From assembly GCA_028994555.1 (NCBI GenBank), contig JARDVN010000001.1, positions 3,720,001 to 3,784,000 on the forward strand: a stretch of 64,000 bases of DNA, in the 5' to 3' direction. This stretch comes from Citrobacter amalonaticus (GTDB lineage: Bacteria > Pseudomonadota > Gammaproteobacteria > Enterobacterales > Enterobacteriaceae). Under the pieces are notes generated by a model that worked only from the letters and a program-made list of their open reading frames with translations, was not told where the DNA came from and made no database searches. The position numbers were made by a program, and so were the translations under genes. Positions 32,625-42,878 of the stretch are shown here, one piece after another; position 1 is the stretch's first letter, and every line of letters starts with the position of its first letter.

Positions 32625-33716
32625 ATGGGATTCAAATGCGGTATCGTCGGTTTGCCCAACGTCGGGAAATCTACCCTGTTCAACGCGCTGACCAAAGCCG
32701 GTATTGAAGCGGCCAACTTCCCATTCTGTACGATTGAGCCGAATACTGGTGTCGTGCCAATGCCCGACCCGCGTCTGGATCAATTGGCTGAGATCGTCAA
32801 ACCGCAGCGTATCCTGCCGACCACCATGGAATTCGTCGATATCGCCGGTCTGGTAAAAGGCGCCTCCAAAGGTGAAGGTCTGGGCAACCAGTTCCTGACC
32901 AATATTCGCGAAACCGAAGCGATCGGTCATGTTGTACGCTGCTTTGAAAACGACAATATTATTCACGTTTCTGGCAAAGTGAACCCGGCGGAAGATATTG
33001 ACGTGATCAACACCGAACTGGCACTGGCGGATCTTGATACCTGCGAACGCGCCATTCACCGTGTGCAGAAGAAAGCCAAAGGCGGCGATAAAGACGCGAA
33101 AGCCGAACTGGCGGCGCTGGAGAAATGCCTGCCGCAGCTCTCTGAAGCCGGTATGTTGCGTTCTCTGGACCTGACGGACGAAGACAAAGCGGCGATCCGC
33201 TACCTGAGCTTCCTGACTCTGAAACCAACGATGTATATCGCGAACGTCAACGAAGACGGCTTCGAGAACAACCCGTATCTCGATCAGGTGCGTGAAATTG
33301 CAGCGAAAGAAGGCTCCGTCGTCGTTCCAGTTTGTGCGGCGGTTGAAGCGGACATTGCTGAACTCGACGATGACGAACGTGACGAGTTCATGCAGGAACT
33401 GGGACTGGAAGAACCGGGCTTGAACCGTGTGATCCGTGCAGGCTATAAACTGCTGAACCTGCAGACCTACTTCACCGCTGGCGTGAAAGAAGTACGTGCA
33501 TGGACCATTCCTGTCGGCGCAACGGCTCCGCAGGCAGCGGGAAAAATCCATACCGACTTCGAGAAGGGTTTTATTCGCGCACAGACCATCGCATTTGACG
33601 ATTTCATCACCTATAAAGGTGAACAAGGCGCGAAAGAAGCCGGCAAAATGCGTGCTGAAGGGAAAGATTACATCGTTAAAGATGGCGATGTGATGAACTT
33701 CCTGTTCAACGTCTAA
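32625..33716 (+). CDS. ychF: YchF, Obg-like redox-regulated ATPase (OLA1 family)
   Basis: This intact 363-residue P-loop protein has G1 [15 protein letters not shown] and G3 DIAGLVKGA; the G4 position is NVNED rather than NKxD, which explains ATP over GTP preference. A coiled coil (about 130-205) and a C-terminal TGS domain follow. E. coli YchF interacts with ribosomes and is involved in stress responses. It probably shares a transcript with pth. Confidence 0.97.
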   Translation: MGFKCGIVGLPNVGKSTLFNALTKAGIEAANFPFCTIEPNTGVVPMPDPRLDQLAEIVKPQRILPTTMEFVDIAGLVKGASKGEGLGNQFLTNIRETEAIGHVVRCFENDNIIHVSGKVNPAEDIDVINTELALADLDTCERAIHRVQKKAKGGDKDAKAELAALEKCLPQLSEAGMLRSLDLTDEDKAAIRYLSFLTLKPTMYIANVNEDGFENNPYLDQVREIAAKEGSVVVPVCAAVEADIAELDDDERDEFMQELGLEEPGLNRVIRAGYKLLNLQTYFTAGVKEVRAWTIPVGATAPQAAGKIHTDFEKGFIRAQTIAFDDFITYKGEQGAKEAGKMRAEGKDYIVKDGDVMNFLFNV

Positions 33717-33774
33717 ATAAAATTTGTTGTCTCATGAGGTTGCATAGAATCTCATGAAAATCAAAAAAACCTAT

Positions 33775-33803
33775 AAAATCCACGCAATTGCGTGGATTTT
33801 TTT
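33775..33803 (+). terminator. ychF terminator
   Basis: AAATCCACGC-AATT-GCGTGGATTT hairpin followed by a T run, 58 bp past the ychF stop. The A-rich left arm makes it bidirectional in principle. Confidence 0.9.
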
Positions 33804-33900
33804 ACTCTTTCTATACCATCCAGATATCCTCGACAGCCATCGCTGGCTCTTTAATGGTATGATACTTTTGAGCAATACGAATGGGTCAGAAGAGAATGCA

Positions 33901-34719
33901 ATGAACACTGGACGCTTTATAAAAGATAACTTCCGCTTCTCCGAAGGCACCAGTGCTTCTCTGTATTCGCAACTGGCCGCGTTTATTCGCCATCAAATTA
34001 AGCTCGGCGTATTCAGTCCCCATGATAAACTCGTTACCGAAAACGAGCTGTGTGACATTCTTAACATCAGTCGGACAACCGTTCGACTGGCGTTCAATGA
34101 ACTTCTTGAGGAAGGACTTATTGTTCGCCAGCGTCGTAAAGGTACTTTCATTGCCGATAAAAAAATTAATCGCCGGCTCAATTCGCTCTATAACTTCACT
34201 GAGAGTATGCGCGAACAGGGAATAAAGCCGCGCTCACTGGTGCTGCAATCGGAAGTGACTGATGCTGATGAGATCGTGGCAGACAAACTAAATCTGCCGC
34301 AAATGCAGAATAAGGTTTTCACCCTGAAACGGGTCCGACTGGGTGATGATACTCCCCTGCTGCTGGAAACAACCTCTATTCCCTGGCGTCTGTGCCCAGG
34401 TATTGAGCATTACGACTTTACGACCCACTCCCTTTACGATGTTCTCAAAAATGAGTTTGGGCTGAATATTTCACATGCCACCGAACATATTGAGGCAGTG
34501 ATTATCAGTAAATCGGCCGCCCATTATCTGCAATGCTCAGAAAACGTCATGGCAGGTTATCAAATTGAACGTGTTTCATTCCTTGAGAACGGTTTTGTCT
34601 TTGAATATACGACATCCGTGACCCGTGCAGATAAATGCAATTTTAAAATTGACCTGTTTAATGCCGGGCAGAATTCAGCGAAAGCCAGGGTCGATTTTTC
34701 CCGTCAGTTAAAACGCTGA
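33901..34719 (+). CDS. GntR/HutC-family transcriptional regulator
   Basis: This 272-residue protein has an N-terminal winged helix (about 20-85, LVTENELCDILNISRTTVRLAFNELLEEGLIVRQRRKGTFI) and a C-terminal UTRA effector domain (about 100-255, starting SLYNFTESMREQGIKP). I chose ATG 33901 (AGAAGAG upstream) over the in-frame ATG at 33754, which lies inside the ychF terminator region. UTRA regulators usually sense a sugar phosphate or other metabolite and repress an adjacent operon. The next gene is a DERA-like aldolase with a large palindrome over its promoter. The pair is not in the E. coli ychF-dhaR interval as I know it, so it looks like an insertion into core synteny. Confidence 0.85.
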   Translation: MNTGRFIKDNFRFSEGTSASLYSQLAAFIRHQIKLGVFSPHDKLVTENELCDILNISRTTVRLAFNELLEEGLIVRQRRKGTFIADKKINRRLNSLYNFTESMREQGIKPRSLVLQSEVTDADEIVADKLNLPQMQNKVFTLKRVRLGDDTPLLLETTSIPWRLCPGIEHYDFTTHSLYDVLKNEFGLNISHATEHIEAVIISKSAAHYLQCSENVMAGYQIERVSFLENGFVFEYTTSVTRADKCNFKIDLFNAGQNSAKARVDFSRQLKR

Positions 34720-34813
34720 TTGCCTTTCTCTCACCTTGGTCAAAAACGGTAACATCTCTCCCCCCCTCATCCGCGAGCTTCAATGACATTAACATCTGGC
34801 ATCTGTCAGTGTA

Positions 34814-34866
34814 TTGACAATACGTTTCCACCGCCTTATATGTATCATACAAATGATACATATAAG
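34814..34866 (+). promoter_or_regulatory. Promoter and operator palindrome of the aldolase gene
   Basis: A -35 TTGACA (34814-34819) is followed 17 bp later by TATATG (34837-34842). A perfect palindrome with 14-bp arms (34835-34848 and 34853-34866) and ACAA spacer covers the -10 and ends 13 bp before the aldolase ATG. A related shorter motif GTATGATAC lies upstream of the regulator start (about 33856-33864). I infer repression by the adjacent GntR regulator, including autoregulation. Confidence 0.7.
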
Positions 34867-34878
34867 TGAGGTTCGCAG

Positions 34879-35589
34879 ATGAAGACGCCAAGGAAAGCCG
34901 CAGAGATGTCACCTCAGGAACTGGGGCGCTACATTGATCAGTCAGTTCTCAAACCAGAATTTACGCTGGCGGAAGTTCAGAAATATATCCAGGAAGGTAT
35001 TGATTTTAATTGTAAAACCGTATGCATCAACCCGGCATATCTTGACGTTGCCAGGGAGATATGCAAAGGGACAAACACCGGCATTTGTGTAGTGTGTGAT
35101 TTCCCTTTTGGTGCGTCGTCAACGGCATCCAAAGTTAAGCAAGCCGACATTATCTGTCAAAACGGCGACGTTGAAGATCTCGATATCGTGGCTAACTATG
35201 GTTTTATCCGTAGTGGGCAATGGCAGGCATTTGAAGATGACATCCGGGCAGTAGCAACCGTAGCCCACCGCTACGGTACTCTGTTGAAGGTGATTTTTGA
35301 AACTGATGCGTTAACGCTGGAACAGGTAGCTATGGCCACAGAATACGCCTGTCGTGCTGGTGCAGATTTCGTCAAAACCTCCACAGGTTTCTATACCGGT
35401 GGCGAAAGTAAAGGGGCAACACCGGAGGTGATTCAGGTGATGATGGATGCAGCAAAAGGACGCTGTAAAGTAAAAGGTTCCGGATGCATTCGTACGCGTG
35501 AACATTTCCTGCAATTGATTGATATGGGAATTGATCGAATGGGCATTGGATATCGCTCCACCCCTGTAGTGCTGGGCCTGGAGGCTTAA
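34879..35589 (+). CDS. Deoxyribose-phosphate aldolase-like protein (DeoC family)
   Basis: This 236-residue TIM-barrel aldolase of the short DERA class retains the DERA catalytic residues: D102 (VEDLDIV), the Schiff-base lysine K166 (FVKTSTG) and the second lysine K199 (VKGSGCIRT). It is distinct from the housekeeping deoC, which would sit with deoABD. Retro-aldol cleavage of deoxyribose 5-phosphate or a related sugar phosphate is inferred from the residues, not demonstrated. It stands alone behind its own promoter and operator with no kinase or transporter beside it, unlike many catabolic DERA clusters, which suggests a reduced island. Confidence 0.85.
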   Translation: MKTPRKAAEMSPQELGRYIDQSVLKPEFTLAEVQKYIQEGIDFNCKTVCINPAYLDVAREICKGTNTGICVVCDFPFGASSTASKVKQADIICQNGDVEDLDIVANYGFIRSGQWQAFEDDIRAVATVAHRYGTLLKVIFETDALTLEQVAMATEYACRAGADFVKTSTGFYTGGESKGATPEVIQVMMDAAKGRCKVKGSGCIRTREHFLQLIDMGIDRMGIGYRSTPVVLGLEA

Positions 35590-35710
35590 TGCCAGAAGTG
35601 TCTGATGAAATAGTGGGCAGGTAACTGCCCCTATTGCGGTGGAGAGCTGGTGCGCCGTCCAATACGCCCCCAGGCCGCCCTCCTGCAACATCCCGCATCC
35701 AGCGCACGTA
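35590..35710 (+). other. Gap after the aldolase with a zinc-ribbon-like coding remnant
   Basis: One frame reads GNCPYCGGELVRRPIRPQ across about 35620-35710, a CPxCGG knuckle without a start codon or a second cysteine pair, ending at TAA before the dhaR stop. It may be the decayed 3' end of a lost gene of the insertion. No clear terminator is seen. Confidence 0.25.
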
Positions 35711-37627
35711 TCAGGAGCTCAACTTAAAATGAGCCGCGTTGATATTGTACAGCTTCATTTTTCGCCATAACGTGGTGCGGCCAATTTTCAGCAGACTCGC
35801 CATCTCCTGAATACGTCCACCGGTCACCCTTGCCGCGTGAATAATGGCATCTTTCTCCATGTCGCTGAAAGAGACGCTGGCTGAGAAGCGATCGGCCGTG
35901 GGCTCTGAGGTCCGGAGCTCGTTGAAAAGATACTCCGGCAGAAGATTCAGATGAATACGCCCGTTATCACTTCTTAATGCCGTATTTTCGATAACGCTAT
36001 TGAGTTCGAAATCATTGCCAGGCCAGTCGCAGGCAATCAACTGCGTCAGCACGTCGTCGTCAACGGATAAGCGGGTCGAGAAGCGTTTTTCCAGACGACG
36101 CAGGCGGTGATTCACCAGTACAGGAATGCTGTTCCGCCGCTGTCGTAGCGGTGGAATGGCAATTTCGAAAGCGTGCAGCGCATAATAGAGCTGGCGGCTA
36201 AAGCGATTTTGTTCCACCAGTCGCGCCAGATCCACCGTCGTGGCGGCAATCACTTTCACATCAACAGGCACCACCCGCCGTGCGTCCAGGCGAGTGATCA
36301 CCCCTTGTTTGATCACCTGTAATAACGCCGACTGCAGTTCAGGCGCCAGATACTCTATTTTTTCCAGGTACAGCGTACCGCCGTGCGCCAGTTCCAGGCG
36401 GCTCAACCGCCCTTCGCTGTCGTCATCCTCCGTACTGGCGATAAAATCCCGTACCTGATCGGCATACAGCTGACAATTCACCGCAATATACGGACCTTCC
36501 GCCCGTTCGCTGGCATTATGAATTGCCTGACTCAGCAACTCTTTTCCTACGCCCTCTTCGCCACATAACAACACCGGGAAACTGCCCCGCGCCGCCTGAC
36601 GGCCAAAATGAACGAGTCGCTGGGTCTGCGGATCGTCCTGCGCCATCTGCGCGAAGGTATGGTTCACTTTACCCAACTGGCTGGTCACCAACTGGCGCAT
36701 CTTCTCCACCGGATGCAGCAGCAGAATAAAACTGGTGCCCTGCGCTTCGACAATCGGTTTGAGGGTAATCACGGTATCAACGAACTGATGCTGGCTTTCA
36801 AATGTTGCTTCAACATGATGCAACGGGCGCTGATGGCGGATCGCACGCACCAGCACGCTGGGCAGCGTCAGGAGTTCATTGAGGTTTTTGCCATGGGCAG
36901 CCGTCACATCAAGATGCAGTAAACGGGCCGCCTGCGCATTGATAAATTGCAGGCTTCCCTGCGCGTTCCAGGTCATCACGCCATCATCCATGCTCTCCAG
37001 CAAACCGTACAGTTGATTGAGATGACGGTTTGATTCAGCCAGCAGGCTGTCGGTGAGCAACGAGTTTCCCACTTCACGCGCGACCGCCAGCGTTAAAGGC
37101 AGATCGGCAGGCGAAGCGTCGTCTGCCGGACAGCCCAGCGCAACAGATCCTAAGAGGCGCCCGTGGTTGTCGAAAATGGGCGTCGAGCAAAAACTCCACG
37201 CACCGAGCGCCTGTTTAAAATGGTCATCGGGTCGTGTTTTAACCGGCTGTCCCAATATGGCGGCCAGCGAAAGGGCACAACTGCCAATAATACTTTCCGC
37301 GCAATAGGTGCCGTCAGTAAAGCCGAGATCCGCCAGCTGTCGGAGCGTATCCGGATCGCCGCAGCGGCTCAGCACACAGGCGCTCTCATCAAGAATAAAC
37401 AGTGCGCACTTTCGTGGTGCCATGTATTCCCACGCATCCTCCAGCGCCGCCTGTCCAAGCGTGAGCATCGCCGTCTTGCGCCGACAAATTGAGTCGAACG
37501 TTAACCCCTGTGCCCGGTGCGGCTGCGCCCAGAATTCGCGCTGCATCATTTTGCCGCAGCGCAGCCAGGAGGCGCGAATATATTCAGGAACGTCTGCGGT
37601 GGTCGTTATTATTTCGCTGCTCTTCAC
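35711..37627 (-). CDS. dhaR: DhaR, activator of the dihydroxyacetone kinase operon
   Basis: The protein has a GAF domain (about 50-180), a PAS domain (about 200-300), an AAA+ sigma-54-activator-like domain with GEEGVGKELLSQAIHN as Walker A, and a Fis-type HTH (GGRIQEMASLLKIGRTTLWRKMK). The GAFTGA loop of true sigma-54 activators is absent, consistent with E. coli DhaR acting on a sigma-70 promoter. DhaK antagonises and DhaL-ADP activates it in E. coli. I prefer GTG 37627 (GGAGAAAG upstream, 638 residues) because it matches the E. coli N terminus; the frame stays open to an ATG at 37690. Confidence 0.93.
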   Translation of the reverse strand: MKSSEIITTTADVPEYIRASWLRCGKMMQREFWAQPHRAQGLTFDSICRRKTAMLTLGQAALEDAWEYMAPRKCALFILDESACVLSRCGDPDTLRQLADLGFTDGTYCAESIIGSCALSLAAILGQPVKTRPDDHFKQALGAWSFCSTPIFDNHGRLLGSVALGCPADDASPADLPLTLAVAREVGNSLLTDSLLAESNRHLNQLYGLLESMDDGVMTWNAQGSLQFINAQAARLLHLDVTAAHGKNLNELLTLPSVLVRAIRHQRPLHHVEATFESQHQFVDTVITLKPIVEAQGTSFILLLHPVEKMRQLVTSQLGKVNHTFAQMAQDDPQTQRLVHFGRQAARGSFPVLLCGEEGVGKELLSQAIHNASERAEGPYIAVNCQLYADQVRDFIASTEDDDSEGRLSRLELAHGGTLYLEKIEYLAPELQSALLQVIKQGVITRLDARRVVPVDVKVIAATTVDLARLVEQNRFSRQLYYALHAFEIAIPPLRQRRNSIPVLVNHRLRRLEKRFSTRLSVDDDVLTQLIACDWPGNDFELNSVIENTALRSDNGRIHLNLLPEYLFNELRTSEPTADRFSASVSFSDMEKDAIIHAARVTGGRIQEMASLLKIGRTTLWRKMKLYNINAAHFKLSS

Positions 37628-37719
37628 TGTCGCTTTCTCCGCGATTCCGGGTGCGTTTGCTCGCAATTTTGCCCTATTTAACGCTTTCACGTTCCGTTAT
37701 GAATCATTTACCGGAATTA

Positions 37720-37738
37720 ATGTTTCTTTATGAAACAT
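37720..37738. promoter_or_regulatory. Inverted repeat in the dhaR-dhaK intergenic region
   Basis: ATGTTTC-TTTAT-GAAACAT is a perfect 7-bp inverted repeat about 95 bp upstream of dhaR's start and 118 bp upstream of dhaK. It is the best candidate for a DhaR binding site; assignment is inference. Confidence 0.5.
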
Positions 37739-37855
37739 AACATCGATGAATTTTCTTTTTCGCGTGCCAGGGCACAATTACGGTATCGGCAGCGAGCGGT
37801 CGCCGTGGCGTTGAACACAACCGTTCCCCTGGAGCTAAAGACCCGGAGCAAAAGA

Positions 37856-38926
37856 ATGAAAAAGCTGATTAACCGTGTGGAAGACGTACTGAGTGAACAA
37901 CTGGCTGGCCTCGCAAAAGCGCATCCGTCACTGACCCTGCATCAGGATCCGGTGTATGTGACCCGCTCAGATGCCCCCGTCCAGGGCAAAGTCGCGCTAC
38001 TTTCCGGCGGCGGTAGCGGACATGAGCCGATGCACTGCGGCTACATCGGCCAGGGCATGCTGTCCGGTGCCTGCCCAGGGGAAATTTTCACCTCCCCAAC
38101 CCCTGATAAAATGTTCGAATGCGCCATGCAGATTGACGGCGGTGAAGGCGTGCTGTTGATCGTGAAAAACTACACCGGCGATATTCTCAACTTTGAAACC
38201 GCGACCGAACTGCTGCACGATAGTGGTGTGAAAGTCACCACGGTGGTCGTGGATGACGATGTGGCGGTCAAAGACAGCCTCTATACCGCCGGACGACGCG
38301 GCGTTGCGAATACAGTGCTGATTGAAAAACTGGTCGGGGCCGCCGCAGAACGCGGTGATTCCCTGGAAGCCTGTGCCGAACTCGGACGCAAGCTTAACAA
38401 TCAAGGTCACTCAATCGGCATCGCCCTCGCCGCCTGTACGGTTCCGGCAGCCGGGCAACCCTCATTTACCCTGGCCGACAATGAAATGGAGTTCGGCGTG
38501 GGGATCCACGGCGAGCCAGGCATCGACCGTCGCGCCTTCATCTCGCTCGATAAGACCGTTGACGAGATGTTTGATACGCTGCTGGAAAACGGCACTTATC
38601 ACCGCACACTTCGCCACTGGGATCCCGCGCAGGGAGTCTGGCAGGAAGATAAGCAAAGCAAACAGCCATTACAACGCGGCGATCGCGTCATCGCGCTGGT
38701 CAACAACCTCGGCGCCACCCCGCTTTCTGAACTGTATGGCGTCTATAACCGTCTTGACGAACGCTGCCAGCAGACAGGTATTGTCATCGAACGTAATCTG
38801 ATCGGTTCATATTGTACGTCACTGGATATGACCGGCTTTTCCATCACGCTGTTAAAAGTGGATGATGAGACGCTGGCGCTCTGGGACGCACCGGTTCACA
38901 CCCCGGCCCTGAACTGGGGAAACTAA
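37856..38926 (+). CDS. dhaK: DhaK, dihydroxyacetone-binding subunit
   Basis: This intact 356-residue subunit of the PEP-dependent dihydroxyacetone kinase binds dihydroxyacetone through a hemiaminal with H218 ([10 protein letters not shown]) with H56 in GGGSGHEP as acid/base. It also acts as co-repressor of DhaR. The ATG at 37856 (MKKLIN, GGAGC upstream) is chosen over an in-frame ATG 42 codons earlier. dhaL follows after 10 bp. Confidence 0.97.
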   Translation: MKKLINRVEDVLSEQLAGLAKAHPSLTLHQDPVYVTRSDAPVQGKVALLSGGGSGHEPMHCGYIGQGMLSGACPGEIFTSPTPDKMFECAMQIDGGEGVLLIVKNYTGDILNFETATELLHDSGVKVTTVVVDDDVAVKDSLYTAGRRGVANTVLIEKLVGAAAERGDSLEACAELGRKLNNQGHSIGIALAACTVPAAGQPSFTLADNEMEFGVGIHGEPGIDRRAFISLDKTVDEMFDTLLENGTYHRTLRHWDPAQGVWQEDKQSKQPLQRGDRVIALVNNLGATPLSELYGVYNRLDERCQQTGIVIERNLIGSYCTSLDMTGFSITLLKVDDETLALWDAPVHTPALNWGN

Positions 38927-38936
38927 GGAGAGAGTC

Positions 38937-39570
38937 ATGTCACTTAACAGAGCGCAGATTGTGAGTTGGCTTTATCGCTGCGGGGGAGATATTCAGCAAA
39001 GAGAGTGATTATCTCACCGGACTGGATCGCGAGATTGGCGATGCTGACCACGGTTTGAATATGCATCGCGGCTTTAGCAAAGTGGTCGAAAAATTGCCGG
39101 CCATTGCGGATAAAGATATCGGCTTTATTTTAAAAAATACCGGGATGACGCTGCTGTCAAACGTCGGCGGTGCCAGTGGTCCGCTGTTCGGCACCTTTTT
39201 CATCCGCGCCGCGCAAGTCACTCAGGCGCATCAGAGTTTGTCACTCGATGAGCTCTGGCAAATGATGCGCGACGGTGCCGATGGCGTGATAAGCCGCGGT
39301 AAAGCCGAGCCGGGCGATAAAACGATGTGTGATGTCTGGTTGCCGGTGGCGGAGTCATTGCGCCAGTCCTGCGAGCAGAATCTCTCCGTCACCGCCGCGC
39401 TGGACGCTGCCGCCGCTCAGGCTGAAGCCGCCGCGCAAAGCACGATTACCATGCAGGCCCGTAAAGGCCGCGCCAGCTATCTGGGCGAGCGCAGTATCGG
39501 GCATCAGGATCCGGGTGCGACCTCGGTGATGTTTATGATCCAGATGCTGGCAGCCGCAGCAAAAGAGTAA
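38937..39570 (+). CDS. dhaL: DhaL, ADP-binding subunit of dihydroxyacetone kinase (+1 frameshift)
   Basis: This subunit carries a permanently bound ADP that is rephosphorylated by DhaM and donates phosphate to dihydroxyacetone. After removing one G from G5 (38982-38986, four needed) the protein is 210 residues, with Mg-ADP ligands D30, D35 and D37 in GLDREIGDADHG and the conserved NVGGASGPLFG. DhaL-ADP is also co-activator of DhaR in E. coli. Uncorrected, the frame stops near codon 23. Confidence 0.95.
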
Positions 39571-39580
39571 GGACAGTAAG

Positions 39581-41015
39581 ATGGTAAACCTGGTCATCGT
39601 CTCTCACAGCGCCCGCCTCGGTGAAGGCGTGGGCGAACTGGCACAACAGATGTTAATGGGCGGCAACTGTAAAATTGCCGTTGCCGCCGGTATCGACGAT
39701 CCGCAAAATCCCATCGGCACCGATCCCATCAAAGTGATGGAGGCGATCGAGTCTGTTGCCGATACCGACCACGTACTGGTGATGATGGACATCGGCAGCG
39801 CCCTGCTCAGCGCAGAAACGGCGCTGGAACTTCTTGACCCGACGATCGCCGCGAAAGTGCGGCTGTGTGCCGCGCCGCTGGTTGAAGGGACGCTGGCGGC
39901 AACGGTGAGTGCTGCCGCGGGTGCGGCTATCGATAAGGTCATTGCCGACGCGACCCACGCCCTCGAAGCCAAGCGTGAGCAACTGGGTTTACCCTCTTCT
40001 GCTTCTGAAACCCGTATCGGCCCGGCCTTTAGCACGCAAAATGCGTCGGCAAAATCGGTGACGGTGGTGATCAAAAATCCCAACGGTCTGCATGTTCGTC
40101 CGGCGTCACGGCTGGTGACAGCGCTGTCAGCCTTTAACGCCGATCTGCTGCTGGAAAAAAACGGTAAGTGCGTTACGCCGGACAGCCTTAATCAGATTTC
40201 GCTGCTGCAGGTTCGCTGTAATGACACGGTACGTCTGCTGGCGAGCGGGGGAGCAGGCGGATGATGCACTGGCGGCGTTTCGCCAACTGGCGGCGGAGAA
40301 TTTCGGTGAGTCACTGGAAGATACCGCGGTTAACGCATCGTCAACGGGAAATACCACCGGCAACGCGTTCAGTTACACACCCATGCCGTTGCCGGTTCGA
40401 CACGCGTCCGATCGCAGTCCGGGCGAAGAGCAGATGCGATTACGTAACGCGCTGGATCTCACGCTGCTCGACCTGATGACGTTGATTACCCGCGTGGAAG
40501 AAAACTGGCCAGGCGATCTCACGGCAATTTTCTCCGGTCACCATATGTTGCTGGACGATCCGGAACTGTTTGATACCGCCTGCGGACTGTTGCGTAGCGA
40601 ACACTGTACAGCGGAATATGCCTGGCAGCAGGTATTGAGCCGCCTCAGCATGCAGTATCGTCAGCTGGATGATGCCTATTTGCAGGCGCGTTACATCGAT
40701 ATCGACGATCTCCTGCACCGCACACTACGTCATTTGCTACACAGCCCGCAGGTGCTGCCTGAGGTTACTGCGCCAGCGATACTGGTCGCTGACAATCTGT
40801 TTCCGTCAGTGGTACCGGAACTTGACCCGCGCATGGTGAAAGGCATCTGCCTGCGGGAAGGCAGTCCGCTCTCGCATGGCGCGCTGATCGCCAGGGAAAT
40901 GGGTATCGCCTGGGTATGCCAGCAGGGCGACGCGCTTAACGAGGTGAAAATGGGCGAACGACTCTCCCTCGATGTGGTACACAATCGTGTTATCAGGGAC
41001 AGGAAACCGCTGTAG
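39581..41015 (+). CDS. dhaM: DhaM, PTS-type phosphocarrier of dihydroxyacetone kinase (+1 frameshift)
   Basis: This three-domain phosphotransfer protein has an N-terminal mannose-type EIIA domain with H9 (VIVSHS), an HPr-like domain with its His in GLHVRPASR (about 171), and a C-terminal EI-like domain with GSPLSHGALIARE. It passes phosphate from PEP via EI/HPr to DhaL-ADP. The frame breaks at five G's (40247-40251, four needed) near the end of the HPr domain. Corrected length is 477 residues. Confidence 0.95.
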
Positions 41016-41118
41016 CGTCGCAAAAAAAAGAGGGGTAACAACGCGCCGGGTGCAATCCTCGACTACGATTTTCTCATGGTAGATACCGTTTTTCGGTACG
41101 CACTAAGGAGATGAATCC

Positions 41119-42828
41119 ATGCATACCCCTGCTTTTCGCACGTCTGGTTCACTGTCACTGATCATAAAACTCACGGTTTCAGGCTCGCTTCTTGCTTTCT
41201 CTTCGCTGTCGACGAACGCCGAAGAGATGCCGGCCTCCCCGCCGCAACCACCGGATATCCTGCTCGGCCCACTGTTTAACGATGTGCAGAATGCCAGATT
41301 ATTCCCCGATCAAAAAACCTTTGCTGATGCCGTGCCTAATAGCGATCCGCTGATGATCCTCGCGGATTACCGGATGCAAAAGAATCAGTCCAGTTTCGAT
41401 TTGCGCCACTTCGTGAGCGTCAACTTTACGCTGCCGAAAGAAGGGGAAAAATATGTTCCCCCCGAAAGGACAATCGCTGCGTGAACATATCGACGGACTA
41501 TGGCCAGTGTTAACCCGATCGACGGAAAGCGCCGGAAAATGGGATTCACTGCTGCCGCTGCCTGAGCCTTACGTCGTACCCGGCGGACGCTTCCGGGAAG
41601 TCTATTACTGGGACAGCTACTTCACCATGCTGGGACTTGCCGAAAGCGATCACTGGAACAAAATTGCCGATATGGTGGCGAACTTCGCCTGGGAGATTGA
41701 TACCTTCGGTCATATTCCTAACGGCAACCGTACCTATTACCTGAGCCGCTCTCAGCCGCCCTTCTTTTCACTGATGGTCGAACTGCTGGCGCAGCATGAT
41801 GGTGACGATGCGCTGAAAAAATACCTGCCGCAAATGCAAAAAGAGTACACGTACTGGATGGAAGGCGTCGAAACATTGCAGCCGGGTCAACAAAACAAAC
41901 GGGTGGTTAAGCTGGACGATGGCACCCTTCTCAATCGCTACTGGGATGAGAGAGATACGCCGCGACCAGAATCCTGGGTCGAAGACATTGCGACAGCAAA
42001 AAGCAATCCTAATCGCCCGGCAACCGACATTTATCGCGATCTGCGATCAGCGGCTGCGTCCGGCTGGGATTTCAGCTCACGCTGGATGGATAACCCGCAG
42101 CAGCTCGGCACGATCCGGACCACCAGCATCGTTCCGGTCGATCTCAACGCCCTGCTGTTCAAAATGGAGAAAATGCTTGCACGTGCAAGCAAAGCCGTGG
42201 GGGGATGAGGCAAAAGCCAGCCAGTACGATACGCTGGCGAGCGCCAGACAGAAAGCTATTGAACATTACCTGTGGAATGATAAAGAGGGCTGGTATGCGG
42301 ATTACGATCTGAAGAGCAAACAGGTGCGCAATCAGTTGACCGCCGCCGCGCTGTTCCCGCTGTATGTGAACGCCGCTGCAAAAGATCGCGCCAGCAAAAT
42401 GGCCACCGCCACCCGCGTACATCTGCTACAGCCAGGCGGTCTTGCCACCACATCGGTAAAAAAGCGGACAGCAATGGGATGCGCCAAACGGCTGGGCACC
42501 GCTCCAGTGGGTCGCCACCGAGGGTTTACAGAACTATGGGCAGAATGACGTCGCAATGGAAGTGAGCTGGCGTTTTTTAACTAATGTGCAGCACACCTAC
42601 GATCGCGAACAAAAGCTGGTGGAAAAGTATGACGTTAGCAGCACCGGGACAGGCGGTGGCGGTGGTGAATATCCTTTGCAGGATGGTTTTGGCTGGAGTA
42701 ACGGCGTCACGCTGAAAATGCTCGACCTTATCTGTCCGAAGGAAAAACCGTGCGACAGCGTGCCGGATAAACGCCCTGCCGCCAGCTCTGCCTCTGCTGA
42801 ACAGCCGCAAAAACAGGCAACGCCGTAA
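41119..42828 (+). CDS. treA: TreA, periplasmic trehalase (three +1 frameshifts)
   Basis: This family GH37 enzyme hydrolyses trehalose to two glucoses in the periplasm under osmotic stress. A signal peptide ends near SSLSTNA. Signature 1 [15 protein letters not shown] is intact and signature 2 [13 protein letters not shown] appears once corrected. Runs one base too long: C6 at 41458-41463, G6 at 42199-42204 and A6 at 42459-42464. The corrected protein is 568 residues and ends in a Pro/Ala/Gln-rich tail, like E. coli TreA. It follows dhaM after 100 bp, as in E. coli. Confidence 0.95.
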
Positions 42829-42840
42829 GCGGTGTCGTAT

Positions 42841-42864
42841 ACCGGCCTGTCATCACAGGCCGGT
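42841..42864. terminator. Bidirectional terminator between treA and the TonB receptor
   Basis: ACCGGCCTGT-CATC-ACAGGCCGGT is a perfect 10-bp stem between two convergent genes. The U tract is weak on both sides. Confidence 0.75.
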
Positions 42865-42878
42865 TATCTCCTTAGCAA

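Noticed and set aside
32337..33626. 429-codon minus-strand ORF opposite ychF
   Set aside because: Antisense shadow of a highly conserved intact gene; no domain and no plausible promoter.
39980..40300. Programmed frameshifting as an explanation for the dhaM and other breaks
   Set aside because: Breaks occur in unrelated families not known to frameshift, all in simple homopolymers, often several per gene; over-called runs explain all of them.
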